This document shows, piece after piece, positions 22,894 to 31,500 of a DNA stretch of 34,839 nt (position 1 is its first letter; every line of letters begins with the position of its first letter). The DNA is from Ruminococcus flavefaciens ND2009 (GTDB lineage: Bacteria > Bacillota > Clostridia > Oscillospirales > Ruminococcaceae). Under the pieces are notes generated by a model. The model had not been told where the DNA came from and ran no database searches. It saw nothing but the letters and a program-made list of their open reading frames with translations. The stretch covers positions 1 through 34,839 of the forward strand of contig NZ_JHXI01000020.1 in assembly GCF_000621785.1 (NCBI RefSeq). Reading direction: 5' to 3'. A program made the translations under genes and the position numbers.

Positions 22894-24219
22894 ATGAAGA
22901 AGAATGATCTGAAGCTGATGGCTTGTCTTCCCATTGCCGCTATTCTGGTAGGCTGCGGAAGAACTACTATCGATCCCAACGAGTACGTTGAGGTGAAGTA
23001 TGACGGCATGGACACCGTTGCCCGTGCTTATGTGGAGATCGACTATGAGAAGATGGTAACCGATAACCTCAAGGCTTTCGGTATCAAGAGCAAGAAGGAC
23101 GATCACGCTATCGAAAGAGCTGCGGGCAAGCTTGAGAAGTATCTCAGCGGCGAGCTGGACAAGACAAGCGAACTCTCAAACGGCGACGAGATCGTTTTTG
23201 AGTGGAACGACGATGACGTTGATAAGCTGGAAAAGAAGTACAAGATCAAGCTCAAGATAAGCGATAAGAACATCACTGTAAAGGACCTTGAAGAGCCCAA
23301 GAAGTTCGATCCCTTCGATTACCTTGAGGTAAGCTACACAGGCGTTGGTCCCGACGGTCAGATCCAGCTGGATTACAGCGATCTCCCTGTTGACTACGTT
23401 TCATTCTATGCTGACCCCAGCTACGGTCTCAGCAACGGTGACAAGGTAAAGGTCACCTTCGGCTACAGCGAGGACAGCGCTAAGGAAGAGTGCTTCAGCC
23501 AGGGCTATCTCCCCGAGTCATTCGAGAAGGAGTACACCGTTGAGGGACTCCAGCAGTATGCTTCAAAGATCTCAGAAATAGACAAGAAGTCCTATGATAA
23601 GATGGACAAGTACGCTCAGGACCGCTTCATGGAAGACGTTGAGGATAACTGGGAGAAGAAGGAACTCAAGGATCTCGAGCTCCTCGGTGTAAACCTCTAC
23701 ATTCCCAAGGAAGAGAACTACAGCATGAAGAACGCTCTCTGCTATGTATACAAGGTAACTACCACACTCAAGGGTGAGGAGAAGAAGGAGGAAGAGCCCA
23801 CAACAGAGGCTCCTACAACTACAGCAGAGGCTACTACCGAGGCTCCCACTACTACAGCTGAGGAGAAGAAGGAAGAGGGCACAACTACCGCTAAGGCTGA
23901 CGAGAAGAAGGAAGACGCTACCGAGGCAACTGCCGAGAAGAAGGAAGATAAGAAGGAAGAGGCTAAGAAGGGCGAAAAGGTTTATTACTACTTCGCTTAC
24001 TATCAGAACGTTCTTACTCCCGGAGACCCCGACAAGGAGTATGACGCTCAGAGCTACAACGAGCCCAGCTACAGCAACTTCTTCGGCGTATCAGGCGACG
24101 CTTTCTCTATCGACGACGTTCTCTATGTAGGATATGAGAACCTTGATGACCTCTACAAGGCTGTTGAGGACAAGTTCTACTACGAGTGCAAGAAGGAAAC
24201 AAATATCAAGAAGAACTGA
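22894..24219 (+). CDS. Lipoprotein with two related domains and a Thr/Glu/Lys-rich linker
   Basis: The protein is 441 residues from ATG 22894, chosen because AGGAGG (22879-22884) is 9 nt away; the ATG at 22888 is only 3 nt away. A type II signal peptide ends in ILVGC (lipid-modified Cys21). Two similar blocks follow: DPNEYVEVKYDGMDTVARA (from about residue 29) and DPFDYLEVSYTGVGPDGQI (from about 139), each with NGDxIxFxW or NGDKVKVTFG. Residues ~298-360 are a low-complexity linker (TTEAPTTTAE, EEKKEE), then a short tyrosine-rich C-terminal domain (KVYYYFAYYQNV). It should face the cell exterior. The family is not recognised. Confidence 0.75.
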   Translation: MKKNDLKLMACLPIAAILVGCGRTTIDPNEYVEVKYDGMDTVARAYVEIDYEKMVTDNLKAFGIKSKKDDHAIERAAGKLEKYLSGELDKTSELSNGDEIVFEWNDDDVDKLEKKYKIKLKISDKNITVKDLEEPKKFDPFDYLEVSYTGVGPDGQIQLDYSDLPVDYVSFYADPSYGLSNGDKVKVTFGYSEDSAKEECFSQGYLPESFEKEYTVEGLQQYASKISEIDKKSYDKMDKYAQDRFMEDVEDNWEKKELKDLELLGVNLYIPKEENYSMKNALCYVYKVTTTLKGEEKKEEEPTTEAPTTTAEATTEAPTTTAEEKKEEGTTTAKADEKKEDATEATAEKKEDKKEEAKKGEKVYYYFAYYQNVLTPGDPDKEYDAQSYNEPSYSNFFGVSGDAFSIDDVLYVGYENLDDLYKAVEDKFYYECKKETNIKKN

Positions 24220-24260
24220 TACGAGCATTACCCCCCCGTACAGATACTTATGTAAAAATT

Positions 24261-24294
24261 ATGCCCCTGAGTGCTGCAAAACACTCAGGGGCAT
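24261..24294. terminator. Intrinsic terminator of the lipoprotein gene
   Basis: Perfect 13-nt arms ATGCCCCTGAGTG (24261-24273) / CACTCAGGGGCAT (24282-24294), then TTTT. It may also serve the convergent metallopeptidase gene, and its core resembles the hairpin at 13584-13613. Confidence 0.88.
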
Positions 24295-24341
24295 TTTCAG
24301 TTATGATTTTAGCCGTTAAATTCTGATTTGCGGCTGACGTC

Positions 24342-25073
24342 TCAGAGGACTACCAGCTTTTCAAGCTCTGTTTTTGCACTGCGCCATTGGGGACATACTC
24401 TGTCCAGCAGGGAATAGAAGTCCCGCGAGTGGTTCGGATAGATGAAATGACAGAACTCATGTGCCACTACATGGGCGATACAGTGCCGCGGAGCTTCAAT
24501 GAGGTAACGGTTGAGCACTATCATGCCCTTGGTATAGTGGCAGCTCCCCCAGCGCGCCTTCATTACCCTTATCTTCAGCTGAGGGAAGGGGACTCCCATT
24601 GCCTTGAAAAACGGATATATCTCCCTCATCAGGTCGGTGAAGACCTCTCTGCACCTTCCGTCCAGCCATTTGGCGTAAAGCCGTTCTCCGCGGCTCAGGT
24701 CGGAGCTGTCCCTCAGTGAAATGATGAGACGGTCTCCCTCAAGTGTGACACTCTCCGCTGCGGACTGCACTATGCAAAGCTCCAGAGGACTGCCCAGATA
24801 CATGACCGAAGCGCCCTGTGCAAATCTGCGCTCCTCTGCGGCTGACTCGGTGCGGCTGCGGAAGTGCTCCTGCGCCTGCTTTATATAACTGCATTTGGAG
24901 ACGATGAAACTCTCTATCTCCCTTACGGGGACCCGGGCGGGCGCGGAAACATATACCGTTCCGTCCCTGCGGACACGGAGGTTTATGTTCTTCACCTTCT
25001 TGCGCTCAAGGGTGTATTCTATGCCGCCTATGGGCGTTTTTGCCGTTCTGACTGATGATGATACCTGTCTCAT
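24342..25073 (-). CDS. YgjP/SprT-like zinc metallopeptidase (DUF45)
   Basis: The 243-residue protein has the gluzincin motif HEFCH (His205, Glu206, His209) and RWGSC (174-178), both hallmarks of the YgjP/DUF45 family, plus His215 in NHSRDFY. The N-terminal half holds the usual KKVKNINLRVRRDGTVYVSAP strand pattern. Family members are cytoplasmic; their substrates are mostly unknown, and some are encoded beside restriction systems, which is not the case here. AAGGAAGGAAC precedes ATG 25073. It is monocistronic and has a consensus promoter. Confidence 0.9.
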   Translation of the reverse strand: MRQVSSSVRTAKTPIGGIEYTLERKKVKNINLRVRRDGTVYVSAPARVPVREIESFIVSKCSYIKQAQEHFRSRTESAAEERRFAQGASVMYLGSPLELCIVQSAAESVTLEGDRLIISLRDSSDLSRGERLYAKWLDGRCREVFTDLMREIYPFFKAMGVPFPQLKIRVMKARWGSCHYTKGMIVLNRYLIEAPRHCIAHVVAHEFCHFIYPNHSRDFYSLLDRVCPQWRSAKTELEKLVVL

Positions 25074-25117
25074 TTGTTCCTTCCTTTTCCGGGGCGTCTC
25101 ATTGCTTGGTTATCTGT

Positions 25118-25146
25118 ATTATATCACAGCCGCGGGAATTGTTCAA
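25118..25146 (-). promoter_or_regulatory. Promoter of the YgjP-like gene
   Basis: On the minus strand TTGAAC (25146-25141), 17-nt spacer, TATAAT (25123-25118). Confidence 0.8.
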
Positions 25147-25178
25147 TGAATTTTTGCGGAGAAAAATTCAAAAACCCC

Positions 25179-25207
25179 TTGACAAATCGGTTTTCTTGTG
25201 CTATAAT
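25179..25207 (+). promoter_or_regulatory. Promoter of the T-box transcript
   Basis: Consensus TTGACA (25179-25184), 17-nt spacer, TATAAT (25202-25207). Confidence 0.92.
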
Positions 25208-25214
25208 CCAAGAT

Positions 25215-25480
25215 ATAAGCTGTGAGGAAGACACGCAGAGTATTGCCAATGTCTTGCAGAGAGCCGACGGAAGGTGTGAGTCGGTGATATGCAATGCTAT
25301 GTATCCCTTCTGAGCCGAAGTGCTGAAAGTTTCAGTAAGCGCTTCCGTGATTCTGCGTCAATGAATAGGACTTGCTGGAGTCTGAAGTGGTGTTACGCAA
25401 TAGCGGCACAATTTGAGTGGTACCGCGGGTAATCAGAATTGATACTCGTCTCAAAGTTTTATCTTTGAGACGAGTTTTTT
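25215..25480 (+). promoter_or_regulatory. T-box leader controlling the acyl-CoA synthetase fusion
   Basis: The hallmark TGGTACCGCGG lies at 25418-25428. Stem I parts are visible: K-turn TGTGA/GA next to basal stem GGAAG (25226-25230) / CTTCT (25307-25311); stem AGTATTGC (25239-25246) / GCAATGCT (25291-25298); apical stem GCCGAC/GTCGGT with loop GGAAGGTGTGA. The terminator has 13-nt arms (25444-25456 / 25463-25475) followed by a U-run. The bulge TGGT calls for a tRNA with discriminator A73. The specifier must lie in 25299-25306 (ATGTATCC): ATC (Ile) fits by spacing, but TAT or GTA are possible. TGT (Cys) is disfavoured because tRNA-Cys normally has U73. Confidence 0.9.
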
Positions 25481-25566
25481 GTTTTTACGCGGCAAATGTC
25501 GGCAGTATTTCACAGCGCCCGTTTCATTTTCCAGTACAAAAAATATTTTTTAAAGGAGAGATAATT

Positions 25567-27918
25567 ATGAGCGACATGATGAATTTACAGAATGCAGAGA
25601 CAAGGATCAAAGAGGTCGCAGAGCGTATCGCAAGCCTGCGTGAGGACTTAGGTATATCCGTCGAGGAAATGGCTGACATCACCGATTATTCCGTCGATGA
25701 GTACAAGAGACTGGAATCGGGCGAGCAGGACTTCAGCTTCACTTTTATATATAAATGCGCCAACGCTTTTCACGTTGAGATAACCGAGCTCATGGAGGGC
25801 AGCAGCCCCGAGCTCAGCGGCTATACCGTTACCAGAAAGGGCGAGGGTGTGCCCATCGTCCGCAGAAAGGGATTTATCTATAACCGCCTTGCCGCTAAAT
25901 TCAAGAACAAGTCCGTGGAGCCCTTCCACGTTGTTATCCCTTATTCCGAGGAGGCTCTCTCTCAGCCCCTCCACATGGCAAGCCACGAGGGTCAGGAAAT
26001 GGACATCGTTCTCAAGGGAACTGTCCGTATGACTGTTGGTTCCCACACAGAGATACTCCACGAGGGCGACTGTATCTACTACGACAGCTCAATGCCCCAC
26101 GATGAGGTCGCTCTGGGCGGCGAAGACTGCGAGATATACGCTTTCGTTATGCCTCCCAAGGGCACTACCGGCATGACCGAGTACCGCGAGCAGGTGGCTG
26201 AGCACCACCTCACAAACGTTGACAAGGCAGGTCTGCTTCACCCTGTTGCAGAGAAGTTCGTGAACTGCGAGACCAACGATGAGGGAGTTCTCAGCGCTGT
26301 TCACTTTGAAAATCAGGATAAGTTCAACTTCGCTTACGATATTGTTGACGCTATGGCTGAGAAATGTCCCGACAAGACCGCTATGATCTATGTGGACGTC
26401 AATAAGAACGAGCGCACATTCACCTTCAAGGACATCAAGAAGTATTCCTGCCAGACCGCCAATTACTTCAGGTCTCTCGGCATAAAGAAGGGCGACAGAG
26501 TTATGCTGGTGCTGAAGCGTCATTACCAGTTCTGGTTCTCTATCATCGCTCTCCACCGCATAGGCGCTCTTGTTATCCCTGCTTCAAATATGCTCAGGAA
26601 GCACGATTTCGAGTACCGTTTCAACTCCGCTGAGGTTTCGGCTATCGTCTGCACCGCTGACGGCGATGTGGCAAATGAGGTCGACCTTGCCTGTGCTGTT
26701 TCTCCCACGCTGAAAACCAAGATACTGGTAAACGGTCAGCGTGATGGCTGGCATGACTTCAACGCAGAGCTCTCCGCTTACAGCACTCACTTCGAGCGTA
26801 CAGAGGACACTCCCTGCGGTACAGACCCCATGCTCATCTTCTTCAGCTCGGGTACTTCGGGCAACCCAAAGCTTGTGCTCCACAGCTATCAGTACCCACT
26901 GGGTCACTACGTTACCGCCCGCTACTGGCAGAATGCAGACCCCAACGGTCTCCATTTCACTATTTCCGATACAGGCTGGGGCAAGGCTCTCTGGGGCAAG
27001 CTCTACGGTCAGTGGATGAACGAGTCTGCTGTATTCGTCTATGACTTCGACCGCTTCCACGCAGATGATATACTTCCCATGTTCAGAAAGTACAATATCA
27101 CTTCATTCTGCGCTCCTCCTACTATGTACCGCTTCTTCATCAAGGAGGATCTTTCAAAATATGATCTCTCATCACTGAAATATGCCTGCATTGCAGGTGA
27201 AGCACTCAATCCCGAGGTGTTCCACCAGTTCTATAAGGCTACCGGAATCAAGCTCATGGAGGGCTTCGGTCAGACCGAGACCACACTCTCTATCGCCAAC
27301 GTTGTTGGTATGGAGCCCAAGCCCGGAAGCATGGGTAAGCCCAATCCCCAGTATGACGTTCAGGTGCTTCTCCCCGACGGCACTCCCGCAGGCGTGGGCG
27401 AGACAGGTGAGATCTGCATAAAGCTCAAGGATATGAACGCTCCCGGCTACGGCGTTCCCGGACTGGCTCTGTGCTACTACGGTGACGAGGAAAACACTGC
27501 CGAGACCTGGCGCGACGGCTTCTACCACACAGGCGATACCGCCTGGGTGGACGAGGACGGCTATTTCTGGTACGTCGGCAGAGTTGACGACGTTATCAAG
27601 TCATCGGGCTACCGTATCGGCCCCTTCGAGATCGAGAGCGTTCTCATGGAGCTGCCCTATGTGCTGGAGTGCGCAGTTACAGGCGTTCCCGACGAGATAA
27701 GAGGTCAGGTGGTTAAGGCTACCATCGTCCTCACCAAGGATAAGACTCCCTCCGAGGAGCTGGTCAAGGAGATCAAGGAATACGTCAAGAACGGTACCGC
27801 TCCTTATAAGTACCCCCGTGTGGTAGAGTTCGTTGATGAGCTTCCCAAGACTGTGGGAAGCGGCAAGATCCGCCGTGCAGCTATCCGCGAGATGGATAAG
27901 GCTAAGTATCAGAAGTAA
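25567..27918 (+). CDS. XRE-cupin domain fused to an AMP-forming acyl-CoA synthetase
   Basis: The protein is 783 residues from ATG 25567 (AAAGGAGAG upstream). Residues ~15-70 are an XRE helix-turn-helix (ISVEEMADITDYSVDEYKRL) and ~130-205 a cupin (MASHEGQEMDIVLKGTVRM, EGDCIYYDSSMPHDEVAL). From ~235 comes an ANL-superfamily synthetase: P-loop SSGTSGNPK at 427, GFGQTETT, YHTGDTAW, GRVDDVIKSSGYRIGP and the catalytic Lys767 in GSGKIRR. It resembles medium/short-chain acyl-CoA synthetases (TISDTGWGKALWG). It would activate a carboxylic acid with ATP and CoA. The cupin may sense that acid. T-box control suggests a substrate turned into an amino acid; the exact acid is not readable. Confidence 0.92.
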   Translation: MSDMMNLQNAETRIKEVAERIASLREDLGISVEEMADITDYSVDEYKRLESGEQDFSFTFIYKCANAFHVEITELMEGSSPELSGYTVTRKGEGVPIVRRKGFIYNRLAAKFKNKSVEPFHVVIPYSEEALSQPLHMASHEGQEMDIVLKGTVRMTVGSHTEILHEGDCIYYDSSMPHDEVALGGEDCEIYAFVMPPKGTTGMTEYREQVAEHHLTNVDKAGLLHPVAEKFVNCETNDEGVLSAVHFENQDKFNFAYDIVDAMAEKCPDKTAMIYVDVNKNERTFTFKDIKKYSCQTANYFRSLGIKKGDRVMLVLKRHYQFWFSIIALHRIGALVIPASNMLRKHDFEYRFNSAEVSAIVCTADGDVANEVDLACAVSPTLKTKILVNGQRDGWHDFNAELSAYSTHFERTEDTPCGTDPMLIFFSSGTSGNPKLVLHSYQYPLGHYVTARYWQNADPNGLHFTISDTGWGKALWGKLYGQWMNESAVFVYDFDRFHADDILPMFRKYNITSFCAPPTMYRFFIKEDLSKYDLSSLKYACIAGEALNPEVFHQFYKATGIKLMEGFGQTETTLSIANVVGMEPKPGSMGKPNPQYDVQVLLPDGTPAGVGETGEICIKLKDMNAPGYGVPGLALCYYGDEENTAETWRDGFYHTGDTAWVDEDGYFWYVGRVDDVIKSSGYRIGPFEIESVLMELPYVLECAVTGVPDEIRGQVVKATIVLTKDKTPSEELVKEIKEYVKNGTAPYKYPRVVEFVDELPKTVGSGKIRRAAIREMDKAKYQK

Positions 27919-27923
27919 TATAT

Positions 27924-27949
27924 AAGCCCTCACAGCGATGTGAGGGCTT
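27924..27949 (+). terminator. Intrinsic terminator of the synthetase fusion
   Basis: Perfect 11-nt arms AAGCCCTCACA (27924-27934) / TGTGAGGGCTT (27939-27949) with a GCGA loop, followed by TCTGTTTT. It also lies just beyond the end of the convergent NUDIX gene. Confidence 0.9.
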
Positions 27950-27955
27950 TCTGTT

Positions 27956-28417
27956 TTATCTGCTCTTTATGTACTTCCTGACCTTTTCAAATATCCACGA
28001 TTTTACTTTCAGGGGAGGTATCTCCGGAAGAGCATCTATGGGGAAAAATCGCTGTTCATAGGCTTCTTCCTCCTGCACCTTCATCTCGCCTGCAAAGTCG
28101 CGGCACAGGTATAATATTACCGCCAGATATACCCTGTCGCCGTTGGGATACTCGTAAAAAGTGTCCTCTCCCGATATATCCATGAAGTACTCCAGCTCTC
28201 CGCAGGTAAGTCCCGTTTCTTCAAGCACCTCCCTGCGGGCACATTCCTCAAAGCTCTCGCCAAGCTCCATTGAGCCTGCGGGATAGTCCCAGTAGCCGTT
28301 GTCGGTGCGCCTGCCGAGGAGTATCTCGTTTTTTTCGTTGAGAAGTATGACGCCTGCACCTGCCATGATAAGTGGTCTGCTGCCGGTCATTCTGCGAAGT
28401 TCAAGTATATAGCCCAT
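27956..28417 (-). CDS. NUDIX hydrolase
   Basis: This 153-residue protein has a complete Nudix box (residues 48-70: G-x5-E-x7-REVLEETG-L; seen as GSMELGESFEECARREVLEE). The family hydrolyses nucleoside diphosphates linked to another moiety, using divalent metal held by the REVLEE glutamates. The upstream AGAGVILLNEKNEILLGRR strand pair is typical of MutT/ADP-ribose-type members. Substrate unknown. AAAGGAGC precedes ATG 28417, and its promoter overlaps the damaged 5' region of the adhesin gene. Confidence 0.93.
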   Translation of the reverse strand: MGYILELRRMTGSRPLIMAGAGVILLNEKNEILLGRRTDNGYWDYPAGSMELGESFEECARREVLEETGLTCGELEYFMDISGEDTFYEYPNGDRVYLAVILYLCRDFAGEMKVQEEEAYEQRFFPIDALPEIPPLKVKSWIFEKVRKYIKSR

Positions 28418-28447
28418 TGCTGCTGCTCCTTTGTGTGATTTTTATTT

Positions 28448-28476
28448 ATTATATCAGAAGTTTCACGGCAAGTCAA
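28448..28476 (-). promoter_or_regulatory. Promoter of the NUDIX gene
   Basis: On the minus strand TTGACT (28476-28471), 17-nt spacer, TATAAT (28453-28448), about 30 bp before the ATG. Confidence 0.85.
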
Positions 28477-28552
28477 CAAACAGTCCCGGGGCACCGGAGA
28501 ATCGGACGTTCCGGAGCCGGCTCGTGACGCTCTGCATGAAGCAGTCGTTACC

Positions 28553-31500
28553 GTGGACGATGACGGACTTTTTACGGCGGAAATTGCCGCCGATGGTATA
28601 AAGGTATCTGCCTCATTCACCGAAGAGGCAAAGATACCTGCGGGAGCTGTGCTCTCAATGAAGGAGATAATTCCCGAGACACAGCAGTATGAGGAGTATT
28701 TTGAGAAGTCGGGCAATACTCTCAACGAAAGCCTCAGCGTGAACAGCGAGAACTATGTGGAACTGAAACACGCACGTTTCTTCGATATAGGCTTCACCTC
28801 CGACGGAGAGGAGATAGAGCCGCAGGCGGCTGTCTCTGTGGAGTTTACCTATGACAGACCCGACCTGGATTATGAGTCGCTGGCTATTTCCTCAGATGTT
28901 ATCCACTTTGAGGAGGATCAGGCTGTCCTCATGGAGGCGGAGAGCAGACAGGATATTCCGGCAGATACCTTGGATGACAGTACCGATGACAAAAACGGCG
29001 CCGTCTCTGATATGCTGAGATTTGAGACAGAGTCTTTCTCGGCTTACGGTATCATATTCTATAATGTTGCCGGAAATAATATCGGAGACCTTATGGACGG
29101 TCAGGATCGTGTCATCGCATGGTTTGACGGAAATGAAAGCACTACGGGGAAAGCGGATAAGATAGCTGTTCTGATGAATAGTTATTTTGCCGGCAGGAAC
29201 GACAGACTGGGTCTGTCATTAAAAACCTTTTATGACGAGAACTATCAGACAGATAATTCTTTTCTTTATGAAGGAGAAAATGCCGATCTGTATACACAAT
29301 ATTTCTTTTCCGATGATGATGTGCCCATGTGGCATTTTTCATATCAGACCGGGGGATATTATTATATCACCACTGAGGTTGACGGTGCGACAAAATATCT
29401 GACGATCACCAATTCCGCAGTTAAGCTCCTTGATTCTCCGGATCAATTCTCTCGTATATATATCGACAATAACGGTGCAGTCGGTACGAACCGCGAAAAC
29501 AAGCTGCGTTTCAGGAATTCCGATAATTATGCGATCAATCGTTACAATGGAAATTACAACAACGGTTTCGGATCCTACAAAGGCAATCAGGATCCCAACG
29601 AATGGTTCATTCTCGGCGCTCTGTCCGAGGATACGGAGATAAAGACGAACGTGCTCACAGCGGAAAAGGTGAGCGTTTCCGATACCGAAAAGCTCCATGA
29701 CGGCGTGAATGTTATTATATATGCAAAGAAATATGAAAACGGAGAATATGTAAACTATGCCATAAACGGTGACGGAGACCTGGTCAAGGTATGGGAAAGC
29801 GGCGATGTGGTGCAGTGGAGAAAGACCGGTCCGGCAACTTCGAGTCTTTTCTGGCAGTTTATCCAGTACGGCGATACAGAATACTATGAGTTCTATAATC
29901 CCGAGACAGGAATGTATCTTGCTCCGCAGAACGGACAGATCTTATCCAACAGCCCTATCGGCGTCACACTGACAGGAAGAGAAAACGGCGATTACAGGTC
30001 GTCTATCGAAGCCTGGGACGATAACGTCTGGAGCTGGTATGCGTATAAGTACTCCGACAGGGGCACCCTGATCCCTGTAGCCGATACACAGGCATTGGCG
30101 ATGTGCTTTGCGGTCGAAAGATCAGATGATAAGTTCCAGCCTATTGAGACTGTTGACAGCAAGGCAGAAGGCATTACCATAAAAATGTATGACTATGATG
30201 CGAATTTACAGAAAAACATCATGGGTAATTTCAGCTATACAGCAGGCGCCGGAGCAACAAGCCTTGTCAGAAATGTTCTTGATCCGGAAGGCTATCCTGC
30301 CCTGAAAAACGGCACCTCACTTGAACCGCTCTTTACACCTAATAATACATATCCCGAGCGTGAAGCAAATCACCTGTTTATTAAAAGTACATATGACGAA
30401 ACAGGATATTTTGAATACAGCTGTTTCGAGAATTCCGCCTTTCTGATGAAAGAGGACGGAACAGGTGCAGTTGAGTCAAAAGAAGGCTATCCCGGTGTCT
30501 ATGACTTTACGGTCTATCAGGAGCTGGCAACCCCTGCCAATAAGACCACGGCTTATTACAGGCGCGGTAATTTCCTTCCCTTCGATAAGGCGGACTCAGC
30601 CGACGCGCACGCATTGAACCAGTATGATGACAAGGCAGCGGCATTGCCTGCGGAAGATCCCAGAAAGGATGAAGATATCTATATTCAGAGTTCACCGGAT
30701 TTCTACTATGGTATGTCCATCGACGCCACATTCATGATCCCCGAGAAGGGCTGTGACGCCAATGGCAACCCGCTTGTATTCGAGTTTTCGGGTGATGATG
30801 ATTTCTGGCTGTTTATTGATGATGTGCTTGTGCTCGACATTGGCGGTGTCCATGATTCACTGTCGGGTTCGGTAAATTTCAGCACAGGCGAAGTATCTAC
30901 ATACGACGGTTCTAACAAAAATACCTACACTGTGACTTCACTCAAGGAATGCTTCAGAAATGCAGGCGTATTCCCTGACGGATCCCCCTGGGACGACAGC
31001 CTTGTGGAAAAATACTTCAAGGACGACGGCAGCTTCCAGAGCGGTGAGGGCGTGTTCAAGGACTACAGCTCACACACTATGAAGATATTCTACATGGAGC
31101 GAGGAGCAGGCGCTTCAAACCTGAAGCTGCGCTTCAACCTTGCTACTGTTGACGAAAAGAGCGTTTTCCTGGAAAAGAAGCTGACAGGTACTCAGACCAC
31201 CGACTATTCCAACACAAAGTACGCTTACCAGCTTTACTACAAGCCCGAGGGAAGCGATGACTTCATTCTCTATGAGAACCCTGACGCCGATGATAAGAAG
31301 GCACACTATGAGGGTCAGAACAGCCTTGTGGAGTATTCTGAGTCAGCCGAGATAAACGGTATCGTCTATGATAACGTTTTCTTCCTCCGCGCAGGCGAAA
31401 AGGCTGAGTTCACCATGCCCAGCAAGGAGACTGAGTATTATTTCGCCGAGCTTAGCGTGTTCAATCAGGAATACGAATATGTAAATATCAACAGCGACAG

